From positions 1-42,338 of the forward strand of contig ONOI01000019.1 of assembly GCA_900319375.1 (NCBI GenBank): a stretch of DNA of 42,338 nt, read 5' to 3'. The DNA is from an uncultured Bacteroidales bacterium. GTDB lineage: Bacteria > Bacteroidota > Bacteroidia > Bacteroidales > UBA932. Every line of letters starts with the position of its first letter. Position 1 is the stretch's first letter. Below, one piece after another: positions 25,012-32,468 of the stretch. The notes under the pieces are model-generated. The model had not been told where the DNA came from. It made no database searches and was given only the letters and a program-made list of their open reading frames with translations. The position numbers and the translations under genes are program-made.

Positions 25012-27351
25012 TTATCTTACTGTGATTTCAGAAATCGGAGTCTTAGGCAGAAGAGCTTTGTGGACAGGCCAGGATTTCTCATTTTCCTTGAAGTAAGATT
25101 TAACCCTGATATCTGCCGACGAAGCGCCGAAGCAGGCCCTGTAGACTCCCGGCGCAAGCTCCCATGCGGAAGTCTCCTCATTGAAGGAAGCCAGAGTATA
25201 CGGATCTATCTTCATCGTAACAGTCTCTGACTCGCCCGGCTGGAGTTCCTTAGTCTTTGTGAAGGCCTTGAGCTCGTATTCAGGCTTTACGAGACCTCCG
25301 TCGGGAGCTCCGATATAGAGCTGAACGGCTTCCTTGCCTGCGACATCACCCACATTGGTAACAACTACCGAAGCGGTGATGGCTCCTCCTGCAGCGACCC
25401 TTATTACGGGATCCGAATACTCGAACTGAGTATAGCTGAGTCCGTAGCCAAAAGGATAGGAGACGCGCTTGCCGGAAGTAACGAAATAGCGATAGCCTAC
25501 CCAGATACCCTCCGCATATTCGGTATAGTCTACGCCAGCCTCGGGATTCTCGTTGGCGTTGAGTACCGATGCGAAATCACCCACTGAAGGTTTTCCGTGG
25601 TAATGATGAGGGAAGTTATGGGATGAAGGTATGTCGAAATAAGAGACGGGGAAAGTCATAGGAAGCTTTCCTGAAGGATTTGCAGCGCCGCTAAGGACGT
25701 CTGCAACCGCATAACCGCCTTCCTGACCGGGAGTCCAGGCAAGCAGGATAGCGTCCGGAATATGTTTCCAGGACTGAGTCTCGATAACGCCTCCGATATT
25801 GAGGACCACGACGAGCTTCTTGCCTGCGAGATGATACAGGTCTGCAAGATTCTGGAGGGTGCTGCGCTCAATAGCGCTGAGAGTCCAGTCGCCTTCCTCA
25901 GCCTTTCTGTCGTCTCCTTCGCCCGCATTGCGCGAGATAGTAAAGACAGCCAGATCCGTCTCTTCGACTTTCTTCGCCATGAAATCGCGAGTTATGACCA
26001 TCTCGGGAGCTACCGGGTCTCCGAGAAGGATAGCATTTCCTACAGGGTTGTTCTTAAGGTCTTCCTTGATCTGAGGAATGTAATCGGTATACATCTTCTC
26101 GATGTCAGGATCAAGCTCGAAACCGTTCTCGCGAAGGCCGTCGGCAATGTTCCTGATATAAGCCTTGTTGACATTACCGGAGCCGGTTCCGCCGGCGATG
26201 AAATCGTAGGATCCTACTCCGTAGAGAGCAATCTTTGCGGGAGCCTCGATGGGCAGGACGCCATTGTTTTCGAGAAGGATGAGTCCTTCGGGAGTTGCCT
26301 TGCGGACAAGCTCTGCATGGGCGGCCAGATCAGGCTTGTTTGAATATTTATATCCTGCAAAACGGGGAGTACGTACGATATACTCGAGTATGTGGCGGAC
26401 ATTTCTGTCGAGGTCTTCCTGGGGGATGGTTCCGTCGTTTACTCCGTTTATGATGCGCTCAATTTCAGTATCCATACCGGGCTCCATCAGGTCGTTACCG
26501 GCCCTGACAGCATCCACCGTTCCGTCTTTGAAGCCCCAGTCGGTCATTACGATACCGCGGAAGCCCCACTCGTCGCGAAGGATATCGGTAAGGAGTTCCC
26601 TGCTCTGCTGGGTGAAGACGCCGTTTATTCCATTGTAAGAGCTCATTATAGTCCAGGGATCAGCTTCCCTGACTGTAATCTCAAAGCCCTTCAGATACAG
26701 TTCCCTGATGGCCCTGGGGTTGATTCGTGCATCGTTGAGAAGACGGTTGACTTCCTGGTTATTGAATGCGAAGTGCTTTACGCTCACTCCTACCCCATTG
26801 CTCTGTATTCCCCTCACATAAGCCGCCGATGTCTTTCCGCAGAGGAGAGGATCCTCGGAGAAGTATTCGAAGTTGCGGCCGCAGAGAGGATTGCGGTGGA
26901 GGTTCTGACCGGGAGCAAGAAGAACATCTACTCCATATTCTTTAACCTCCTCGCCCATGGCGGTAGTCAGCTGCTCAACCAGCTCGGTATTCCACATCGA
27001 CGCGAGTACCGTTCCTACCGGGAAACCGGTGCAGAAGAAGGTATCTTCGGTTCCTTCCCTTCTGGGCTCAATCCTGAGGCCGGCAGGGCCGTCGGCAAGG
27101 ACGGTCTGAGGGATGCCGAGACGGGGTATGGCCCTGGTCGTACCGGCTGCGCCGGGCACCAGAACCGCATCAGATGCGGTCAGGGAGCCTGCCATCATCG
27201 AGCCCCAGCCGCCTCCGACACACAGGGCGGCCTTCTCCTCCAGGGTCAATTCCGCGAGGATTTCATCAATATTATCTCTGTTAAGCATAGGTTGGGCAGT
27301 TGCTGCAAGAGCACTTAAAGTTGCCATGGCAAAAAGAATAAAACGCCTCAT
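25012..27351 (-). CDS. GH3 family beta-glycosidase, secreted
   Basis: A 779-residue protein with a Sec signal (FILFAMATLSALAATAQ). The GH3 N-terminal TIM barrel (about 30-330) includes DGPAGLRIEPRREGTEDTFF, QNLHRNPLCGRNFEYFSEDP, SVKHFAFNNQEVNR and the catalytic nucleophile Asp in GIVMTDWGF. The alpha/beta sandwich domain (about 350-590) and a C-terminal fibronectin-III-like domain with SYPFGYGLSYTQFEYSDP follow. The closest types are periplasmic beta-glucosidases (BglX/BoGH3-like); xylosidase or another exo-activity is possible. The gene has its own promoter and a terminator shared with trmD. Confidence 0.93.
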   Translation of the reverse strand: MRRFILFAMATLSALAATAQPMLNRDNIDEILAELTLEEKAALCVGGGWGSMMAGSLTASDAVLVPGAAGTTRAIPRLGIPQTVLADGPAGLRIEPRREGTEDTFFCTGFPVGTVLASMWNTELVEQLTTAMGEEVKEYGVDVLLAPGQNLHRNPLCGRNFEYFSEDPLLCGKTSAAYVRGIQSNGVGVSVKHFAFNNQEVNRLLNDARINPRAIRELYLKGFEITVREADPWTIMSSYNGINGVFTQQSRELLTDILRDEWGFRGIVMTDWGFKDGTVDAVRAGNDLMEPGMDTEIERIINGVNDGTIPQEDLDRNVRHILEYIVRTPRFAGYKYSNKPDLAAHAELVRKATPEGLILLENNGVLPIEAPAKIALYGVGSYDFIAGGTGSGNVNKAYIRNIADGLRENGFELDPDIEKMYTDYIPQIKEDLKNNPVGNAILLGDPVAPEMVITRDFMAKKVEETDLAVFTISRNAGEGDDRKAEEGDWTLSAIERSTLQNLADLYHLAGKKLVVVLNIGGVIETQSWKHIPDAILLAWTPGQEGGYAVADVLSGAANPSGKLPMTFPVSYFDIPSSHNFPHHYHGKPSVGDFASVLNANENPEAGVDYTEYAEGIWVGYRYFVTSGKRVSYPFGYGLSYTQFEYSDPVIRVAAGGAITASVVVTNVGDVAGKEAVQLYIGAPDGGLVKPEYELKAFTKTKELQPGESETVTMKIDPYTLASFNEETSAWELAPGVYRACFGASSADIRVKSYFKENEKSWPVHKALLPKTPISEITVR

Positions 27352-27378
27352 TAATAAAATATTTTAAAAACGAATACA

Positions 27379-27386
27379 CAAAAATA
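27379..27386 (-). promoter_or_regulatory. -7 box for the GH3 gene
   Basis: TATTTTTG on the minus strand matches TAnnTTTG and leaves a 27-base A/T-rich gap to the ATG at 27351. No -33 TTTG is seen at the usual spacing. Confidence 0.4.
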
Positions 27387-27406
27387 CAAACTTTTTGAAA
27401 AAATAT

Positions 27407-27437
27407 TTTGCAGATATGAAAAGTTGACTTATATTTG
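27407..27437 (+). promoter_or_regulatory. Canonical sigma-ABfr promoter facing a gene-free region
   Basis: TTTG (27407-27410), a 19-base spacer and TATATTTG (27430-27437) match the consensus at every conserved base. It equals the L31 and tRNA-Glu promoters of this window in quality. No credible plus-strand protein gene follows, so a non-coding transcript starting near 27442 is predicted. Confidence 0.65.
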
Positions 27438-27441
27438 CACT

Positions 27442-27591
27442 CGGAAATGATAAACAACTCAACTTACTAACGTAAGGATTCTAACCAACAATAATTAACC
27501 TTCTTAAGGTAATACACTACTAACTAATCGTTAAGGCTCGCTGTGAAGCGAGCCTTATACGTTTATACTACGCATAAACGTATAAGGCTCG
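27442..27591 (+). ncRNA. Candidate structured non-coding RNA
   Basis: Downstream of the strong promoter at 27407-27437 lie about 90 A/T-rich bases with two small hairpins, CTTAC-TAAC-GTAAG and ACCTT-CTT-AAGGT. Then comes a G/C-rich hairpin AAGGCTCGCT-GTGA-AGCGAGCCTT (27533-27556). Its right arm is reused as the left arm of a longer 18-bp hairpin ending at 27591. The only ORF is a 7-codon ATG frame at 27447. No known RNA family (tmRNA, 6S, RNase P, SRP) is recognised. It could be an sRNA, or the leader of a gene since lost. The 3' end is not defined by a T-run. Confidence 0.4.
27533..27591 (+). repeat. Overlapping, mutually exclusive inverted repeats
   Basis: Hairpin A: 27533-27542 with 27547-27556, 10 bp plus one more T-A pair, GTGA loop. 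Hairpin B: CGAGCCTTATACGTTTAT (27549-27566) with its exact complement at 27574-27591, 18 bp, 7-base loop. Bases 27549-27556 belong to both, so only one hairpin can be fully formed at a time. Confidence 0.85.
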
Positions 27592-27604
27592 AACCGACTA
27601 CAAT

Positions 27605-27650
27605 CCCCCTGCATCCCCAGGGGACTGTGGGGCGTACCCCCCAGACCCCC
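27605..27650 (-). other. G-run cluster on the minus strand (possible G-quadruplex)
   Basis: The plus strand carries four C-runs: 27605-27609, 27615-27618, 27637-27642 and 27646-27650. The minus strand therefore has four G-runs of 4-6 with loops of 3, 18 and 5 bases, downstream of the DUF1343 stop. The base composition stands out from the A/T-rich surroundings. A short GGTCC-TTC-GGACC hairpin (27659-27671) lies between it and the stop codon. Confidence 0.4.
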
Positions 27651-27677
27651 TGCCTGACGGTCCTTCGGACCTTTAAG

Positions 27678-28742
27678 TTATTTGATACGAACAGGAGCAT
27701 CATCATAGAGGATGAAGCGCTTGGCCTTACGTATCCACTTCTGCTCTTCCGCCTTTACATGTTCCTGGACTATATCGAAGGTAATACCGCCCTTAAGGTA
27801 TTCGCTTATTACAGGGTCGGCTACCTTGACATGGAGCTGAGGAAGCATCTCGAACTGGGAATAGTGTTCGGCGAAGTAGCGCATCAGCTCAAGGGTATGG
27901 AGCAAAGAATGATATCTGGCATCCGGCCTCAGGATAATCTGGTAACCCTGGCAGCGCTCGCCCAGATAACGGCCGGCCGACGGGGTAAACGAACATGGCC
28001 TCATTATCACGCCCTCCGGGCATGGGGGCGCAGCGACCGTAGATGGGCTGAGCCATGGGGCACCGAGGTATTCGTAGGGACGGGCCGTTCCGATCGCGGG
28101 GGTGACGGTAGTGTTGTTCCAGAGGCCTCCGCCGCTATACATGTAGGCCGAGAAAAGGCCGGGCAGATCAGACGAGGGAGCGATAGTCCATGGCATTATC
28201 TCCATCGACGAACGGCTGGCCGCTGCCGAGATGACGTGGAGCGGGAACTTCGCGTCTATCTCGCTTACATACAGGTTACACAGCTCGCCTAGCGTAAGGC
28301 CATGTCTGTGGGCCACCTTCGGAGTCCAGATGTCTGCCTCAATCGCCGGAATCGTCCCCTCGACGCTGCGGCCGGCGGGGTTGAAATGGTCCACTATATA
28401 TATAGAAGGGCCCTCTTCCATCCTGGCGCGGGTACTCAGCAGGCGCATCACATCGCGCGTGAAGTTGAAATAACGCGTACCCACATCCTGAATCTCAACT
28501 ACCAGTGCATCGAGGCCTTCCAGTTCTTCCTGGGAGAACTCTATGTGGTTTGTTCCGGGAGTAAGCTCAGTTCCTTCTGGCTGGAAAACTTTTACCAGAT
28601 TTCCCCTTTCGCGGAAAATATCATAAAGATACTTGCCGGTAGAGGTGTCGAAGCAGTTCTGGGTACAGAAACAACCCACGCGGCCCTGTAAAAGGCCGCG
28701 GTCGAGTTGTTCTTCTATTGGAGTTGTTCTAAAGCTGAACAC
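27678..28742 (-). CDS. DUF1343/NamZ-like protein, short and without signal peptide
   Basis: A 354-residue protein related to DUF1343, the family of the exo-beta-N-acetylmuramidase NamZ (GH171). Supporting blocks are DALVVEIQDVGTRYFNF, YIVDHFNPAGRSVEGTIP, HRHGLTLGELCNLYV and the IGTARPYEYLGAPWL block. Differences from the usual secreted members (about 400 residues) are several. There is no signal peptide, and the HGFRG-type segment near the N-terminus is replaced by VFQPEGTELTPG. The EGTN.S.GRGT motif is replaced by GGGLWNNTTVTPAIGTARP. It is probably cytoplasmic. It starts 2 bases after the glmM stop codon, suggesting a joint role in amino-sugar recycling. Confidence 0.75.
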   Translation of the reverse strand: MFSFRTTPIEEQLDRGLLQGRVGCFCTQNCFDTSTGKYLYDIFRERGNLVKVFQPEGTELTPGTNHIEFSQEELEGLDALVVEIQDVGTRYFNFTRDVMRLLSTRARMEEGPSIYIVDHFNPAGRSVEGTIPAIEADIWTPKVAHRHGLTLGELCNLYVSEIDAKFPLHVISAAASRSSMEIMPWTIAPSSDLPGLFSAYMYSGGGLWNNTTVTPAIGTARPYEYLGAPWLSPSTVAAPPCPEGVIMRPCSFTPSAGRYLGERCQGYQIILRPDARYHSLLHTLELMRYFAEHYSQFEMLPQLHVKVADPVISEYLKGGITFDIVQEHVKAEEQKWIRKAKRFILYDDAPVRIK

Positions 28743-28744
28743 GA

Positions 28745-30166
28745 TTATTTAGCGAGGAGGTCAAGGGCGAACTTTACGATCTGAGCTCCAAGCGCCTCGG
28801 CCTCAGCCTCGGTAGGAGCTTCGCTGTAGACGCGGATGATGGGCTCCGTATTTGACTTGCGGAGGTGGACCCACTTCCTTTCGGCTTCGAAGTCGATCTT
28901 CACACCGTCTATAGTATTGATCTTTTCGTTCTTGAACTTCTCTTTCAGGGCCTCGAGTACCGGGACGACTGCAGAAGCGTCAGGCAGGTCGATCCTGTTC
29001 TTAGCGATGAAGTAAGGAGGAAGGGTCGCCTTGAGCTGGCTTACGGTAATTCCCTTATGGGCAAGATGGCTGAGGAAGAGTGCAACGCCGACCATCGCGT
29101 CGCGGCCGAAGTGGGATGCGGGATAGATGACGCCTCCGTTGCCTTCGCCGCCGATCAGGGCGCCGATTTCGTGCATCTTGGTAGTCACGTTCACCTCGCC
29201 TACCGCCGAAGCGAAGTAGGTTCCGCCATGGGCCTCGGTTACGTCGCGGAGAGCACGGCTGGAGCTGAGGTTGGAGACGGTATAGCGCGGGGTAACTCCG
29301 GCCTTCTCCGCCCTTTCGAGCAGGTAGTCGGCTACGCTTACGAGGGTATATTCCTCTACGAACGGCTGACCGGTCTCGCAGATGAAGGCCAGACGGTCCA
29401 CGTCCGGGTCTACGCTGATTCCGAGGTCTGCCTTCTGCCGCACGACGGTCTCGCGAAGTTCGATAAGGTTCGCGGGAAGAGGCTCGGGGTTATGGGCAAA
29501 ATCGCCGGTAGGCTCGCCGTTGATGGTGATGCATTTGACTCCGAGGCGCTCCAGGAGGCGCGGCATAATGATACCGCCGACACTGTTTACTGCATCCAGG
29601 ACTACCTTAAAGCCGGCCTTCTTGATTGCGGGTACGTCTACTGCCTCGAGGGCGAGGACGGACTCGATATGTTCGTCTGTAAAATCATGTTCGGTGATAG
29701 TTCCAATCTGGTCTACCGGAGCGAAATCAAAGTCCTCGCTGGCGGCAAGATCCAGAATAGCCTGGCCTTCGACCGCTGTAAGGAATTCGCCTTTGTCGTT
29801 AAGGAGCTTGAGGGCGTTCCACTGACGGGGGTTGTGTGACGCTGTAAGGATAATACCGCCGTCTGCTTTCGCGAATGTCACTGCCAGCTCAGTTGTAGGG
29901 GTACTTGCGAAACCGCATTTCACTACGTCTACTCCGCAGGAGATGAGGGTTCCGCAGACGAGCTGCTCAACCATCTGTCCGCTGATACGGGCGTCCCTTC
30001 CGACAACCACCTTGTAGCGCTTGCCGCCATTGGGCGCGGGCTTGCGGCTCGGGAGAGTCGCGCAGTACGCGTAAGTAAACTTCACGATGTCGATAGGAGT
30101 GAGGCCTTCGCCTGCCGGGCCGCCGATTGTTCCGCGGATGCCGGAGATGGATTTAATCAGTGTCAT
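28745..30166 (-). CDS. glmM: Phosphoglucosamine mutase / phosphohexomutase
   Basis: A 473-residue alpha-D-phosphohexomutase. The phosphoserine loop GGIILTASHNPRQWNALK, the Mg2+ loop ISVDPDVDRLAF, the sugar-binding loop LIGGEGNGGVIYP and the C-terminal phosphate-binding RKSNTEPIIRVYSEAP are all present. The start SISGIRGTIGGPAGEGL fits Bacteroidetes GlmM. GlmM converts glucosamine-6-P to glucosamine-1-P for UDP-GlcNAc synthesis. Phosphoglucomutase or phosphomannomutase activity cannot be excluded from motifs alone. It is followed by the DUF1343 gene in the same transcript. Confidence 0.85.
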   Translation of the reverse strand: MTLIKSISGIRGTIGGPAGEGLTPIDIVKFTYAYCATLPSRKPAPNGGKRYKVVVGRDARISGQMVEQLVCGTLISCGVDVVKCGFASTPTTELAVTFAKADGGIILTASHNPRQWNALKLLNDKGEFLTAVEGQAILDLAASEDFDFAPVDQIGTITEHDFTDEHIESVLALEAVDVPAIKKAGFKVVLDAVNSVGGIIMPRLLERLGVKCITINGEPTGDFAHNPEPLPANLIELRETVVRQKADLGISVDPDVDRLAFICETGQPFVEEYTLVSVADYLLERAEKAGVTPRYTVSNLSSSRALRDVTEAHGGTYFASAVGEVNVTTKMHEIGALIGGEGNGGVIYPASHFGRDAMVGVALFLSHLAHKGITVSQLKATLPPYFIAKNRIDLPDASAVVPVLEALKEKFKNEKINTIDGVKIDFEAERKWVHLRKSNTEPIIRVYSEAPTEAEAEALGAQIVKFALDLLAK

Positions 30167-30190
30167 AATACGCGAATTTAATAATAAATT

Positions 30191-30221
30191 TTTGGTTTGA
30201 TGAAATAAAATCCTATATTTG
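30191..30221 (+). promoter_or_regulatory. sigma-ABfr promoter for L31
   Basis: TTTG (30191-30194), a 19-base spacer and TATATTTG (30214-30221) form a full consensus promoter. It lies 26 bases upstream of the rpmE2 ATG. Confidence 0.7.
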
Positions 30222-30247
30222 CACCCGCTTTAAAACACTAGTGTAAA

Positions 30248-30499
30248 ATGAAAAAAGGAATTCATCCCGAAACCTACCGTCTTGTAGCTTTCAAGGATAT
30301 GTCAAACGAAGATGTATTCATCACCCGTTCTTGCGTCAACACTAAGGAGACTATCGAGATCGAAGGCGTTGAGTACCCCCTCGTGAAGGTTGAGATCTCC
30401 AACACTTCTCACCCCTTCTACACCGGCAAAACTAAGATTATCGACACCGCCGGCCGCGTTGACCAGTTCTATCAGAGGTACAAGGCTCGCAAGAAATAA
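30248..30499 (+). CDS. rpmE2: 50S ribosomal protein L31, type B
   Basis: An 83-residue ribosomal protein. The N-terminus [20 protein letters not shown] and the block [20 protein letters not shown] followed by FYQRYK are diagnostic. The CxxC zinc motif of type A L31 is absent, so this is the zinc-independent (B or C-minus) form that Bacteroidetes use as their standard L31. It has its own strong promoter and terminator. Confidence 0.96.
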   Translation: MKKGIHPETYRLVAFKDMSNEDVFITRSCVNTKETIEIEGVEYPLVKVEISNTSHPFYTGKTKIIDTAGRVDQFYQRYKARKK

Positions 30500-30525
30500 T
30501 TCTCTTCTTGCGCATAGGATACAAA

Positions 30526-30556
30526 AGAGTCGTCACAAGGTGGCGACTCTTTTTTT
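30526..30556 (+). terminator. Intrinsic terminator after L31
   Basis: The arms AGAGTCGTCAC (30526-30536) and GTGGCGACTCT (30540-30550) form an 11-bp stem with one G-U pair and an AAG loop, followed by a run of T to 30556. Confidence 0.92.
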
Positions 30557-30576
30557 GTCCTGCTACGTCAAAAAAA

Positions 30577-30607
30577 TTTGGAGGGTCAGAATTTTTATCT
30601 ATCTTTG
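30577..30607 (+). promoter_or_regulatory. sigma-ABfr promoter for tRNA-Glu
   Basis: TTTG (30577-30580), a 19-base spacer and TATCTTTG (30600-30607) form a full consensus promoter 22 bases before the mature tRNA 5' end. Confidence 0.7.
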
Positions 30608-30629
30608 CAGTCCCAATGAGGGACTAACT

Positions 30630-30701
30630 GCTGGGTTCGTATAACGGTTAGTACTCGAGATTCTCAATCTCGCAATAGGAGTTCGATTCTCCTACCCAGT
30701 A
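30630..30701 (+). tRNA. tRNA-Glu (anticodon CUC)
   Basis: A 72-base cloverleaf. The acceptor GCTGGGT pairs with ACCCAGT (one G-U pair at the end), and the discriminator is A. The anticodon stem is CGAGA/TCTCG with loop TTCTCAA, giving anticodon CTC at 30663-30665, which reads GAG. The T arm is AGGAG-TTCGATT-CTCCT. CCA is not encoded (CAA follows), as is usual in Bacteroidetes. It stands alone with its own promoter and terminator. Confidence 0.95.
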
Positions 30702-30706
30702 CAAAG

Positions 30707-30731
30707 AAGATGGCTGAAAGCCATCTTTTTT
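30707..30731 (+). terminator. Intrinsic terminator after tRNA-Glu
   Basis: AAGATGGCT and AGCCATCTT form a 9-bp stem with a GAA loop (30707-30727) followed by T to 30731. The same hairpin lies just past the convergent priA-like stop codon at 30736 and may help end that transcript too. Confidence 0.88.
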
Positions 30732-30735
30732 CGTT

Positions 30736-32418
30736 TTACAGCGGATCTACGTCAAAAGTATAGAGAGCGCCGTACTGCAGCTTGAGCTCTTTTTTGCGCT
30801 CGGCGAGGCTGGAATCGCGCTGGAGTACCTCACGGCGCACTATCGAAACCTTATCGCGCATATCCACCAGTCTGGTGTAAGGCGGGAGCTTATACTTCTT
30901 TCGCTCAGAGAGCAACTCGGCGATAGCGGCATCCTGAGCAGCACGGTTTCCGGCCAGGGCGCGGTATACCGGATGAGAAGCGGCGCCGCATTGGACTATG
31001 AGCCTGTCGGTATGATTGCGTATGGAGCTGAGCATCTGCAGCGCCTTTTCATCGGCCCTGAAATCAGTCCTGTCGAACAGGGCATCAGCCTGGAGCACAA
31101 GGGTCAGGTCGCTGTGGCAACCGCTCTTTCTGGCGGCGGGAGCGCTCAGAAGCTGGGGATCACGTCCGGGCAGCACCTCGCGAAGCTCGGCCAGAGCGGC
31201 ATCTTCGGTCTGATAGCAGCGCACTATGGTCACCAGCGCGCCATCCGGCAGCGCCGCGATCTCTTCCAGCGCCTTGCGCGAGTAGTTTCCTACCATTCCG
31301 CGCTTATGCCTCTCGGCCGGGATGTCTATTATCTCCACCGCGGGCAGAATCTCGCTTACGGTAACCAACTCATACTTGCCGCTCAGGCAGTTGCTGAGGC
31401 TTTCGAGCGAAGGGCAGGCTGACCCGAGGATGAGGCGGGCGCCATGGATACGTGCGAGCATGGCGGCCACATCACGTCCGTTGTACAGCGGCGCCGTCTC
31501 GTTCTGCTTCAGCGAGGAGTCCTGTTCTTCGTCCACTATCACCAGCCCGAGCTTGCGCCATGGCAGAAAAACCGACGAACGAACGCCGATTACCGCTACC
31601 GGCCGTGAAGCGTCACGCACGGCCGCAAGCACTTCCCTCTTCTCTCTTGGGCTGGTGGTGGCCCCGCAAAACAGCAGGCTCTCCTTAAGTGGGCGTCCAA
31701 GCATATCGCGAAGGTTGAAGCCGAAATCGGTCTCAGGCTCGAGGATTAAGACGTCGCGGCCCGAAGCGAGGGTACGGCGAATTTCGTCCAGATAATACGG
31801 GGCGCGGTCCGTCCCACGCAACAGGATTGGTTTTTCGCCGAAGTCTATCGCCTCCTGGAAGGCCTTGGGCGAAGGAGCAACTGTCAGTTCGGCAAGATCC
31901 CGACGTAGCAGCTCGAGCTGCCCGGCGATCCGGTCACGCTCCTCTTGCAGCCGCTCGGTAATGTCCTGGCGATGCTTGCGCGAGAGCGCGGCCTCCTTGG
32001 CAGCAAGGCGGGACTCCAGCATAGGTATCTTGGTTTCAAGGGCAAGGCGCTGCCTTTCAATGCTTTGGGTAGCGCGGGCTTCGAGTTTGGACGCGAGTTT
32101 TTCAGAGCGAAGTTTACTAATGGGGTACGCCGCCTTGTAGACCTCGCCGAGAGTACACATATAATAGGACGAGACAAATTCCCAGAGCTTCAATTCCTCG
32201 GGGGTAATATCGGCAAGGCCTGTATCTGCTACCTTGACGGGAAGGACAGTCTCTACATCGGGCTCGCCTCCAATACTGACCACAACTCCCACATATGTTC
32301 TGCGGGCGAGAACCACCTCTACCCTCTGACCTATATGAACCTCTTCCGCAGTACTGTACCACGGATTGAAGTCCAGTTTCAGGGGGACGCAGACCTGTAT
32401 GTATTGCTTAGCCGGCAT
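30736..32418 (-). CDS. PriA-like primosomal protein lacking helicase motifs
   Basis: A 560-residue homologue of PriA (normally about 800 in Bacteroidetes). The 3'-DNA-binding domain is intact (KQYIQVCVPLKLDFNPWYST, GQRVEVVLARRTYVGVV). After a Glu/Arg-rich coiled coil (about 112-178) the helicase core follows, but its catalytic motifs are gone. The Walker A site reads ILLRGTDRAPYY with no GKT, the DEEH box is DEEQ (296-299), and SATPS is SACPS. The eight zinc-binding cysteines are missing. The region of motif VI (normally QVAGRAGR) reads QMLSSIRNHTDR. Non-catalytic landmarks remain, such as IGVRSSVFLPWRKLGLVIV and LPPYTRLV. The start is ATG 32418, which lies 6 bases after a -7 box. It probably keeps a structural role, if any; it is unlikely to unwind DNA. 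Confidence 0.85.
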   Translation of the reverse strand: MPAKQYIQVCVPLKLDFNPWYSTAEEVHIGQRVEVVLARRTYVGVVVSIGGEPDVETVLPVKVADTGLADITPEELKLWEFVSSYYMCTLGEVYKAAYPISKLRSEKLASKLEARATQSIERQRLALETKIPMLESRLAAKEAALSRKHRQDITERLQEERDRIAGQLELLRRDLAELTVAPSPKAFQEAIDFGEKPILLRGTDRAPYYLDEIRRTLASGRDVLILEPETDFGFNLRDMLGRPLKESLLFCGATTSPREKREVLAAVRDASRPVAVIGVRSSVFLPWRKLGLVIVDEEQDSSLKQNETAPLYNGRDVAAMLARIHGARLILGSACPSLESLSNCLSGKYELVTVSEILPAVEIIDIPAERHKRGMVGNYSRKALEEIAALPDGALVTIVRCYQTEDAALAELREVLPGRDPQLLSAPAARKSGCHSDLTLVLQADALFDRTDFRADEKALQMLSSIRNHTDRLIVQCGAASHPVYRALAGNRAAQDAAIAELLSERKKYKLPPYTRLVDMRDKVSIVRREVLQRDSSLAERKKELKLQYGALYTFDVDPL

Positions 32419-32424
32419 ATAAAG

Positions 32425-32432
32425 CAAAGATA
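32425..32432 (-). promoter_or_regulatory. -7 box for the priA-like gene (leaderless)
   Basis: TATCTTTG on the minus strand ends 6 bases before the ATG at 32418, giving an essentially leaderless message. Confidence 0.5.
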
Positions 32433-32454
32433 ATGATTTTCGGAGCAGAATTCA

Positions 32455-32462
32455 TATATTTG
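32455..32462 (+). promoter_or_regulatory. -7 box for the S9 peptidase operon (leaderless)
   Basis: TATATTTG ends 6 bases before the ATG at 32469. The earlier in-frame ATG at 32433 would lie upstream of this box. Confidence 0.5.
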
Positions 32463-32468
32463 TATAAT

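Noticed and set aside
26392-27318. 308-codon plus-strand ORF
   Set aside because: Shadow of the GH3 gene; no recognisable protein features.
27543-28292. 249-codon plus-strand ORF starting in the hairpin region
   Set aside because: It lies mostly antisense to the DUF1343 gene, and its translation has no domain or signal, so it is not the product of the promoter at 27407.
28865-29839. 324-codon plus-strand ORF
   Set aside because: Shadow of glmM, whose phosphoserine and metal loops are intact.
30609-30625. Small hairpin AGTCCC-AATGA-GGGACT in the tRNA-Glu leader
   Set aside because: It spans the predicted transcript start, so it would be only partly transcribed; 6 bp is not enough to call a regulatory element.
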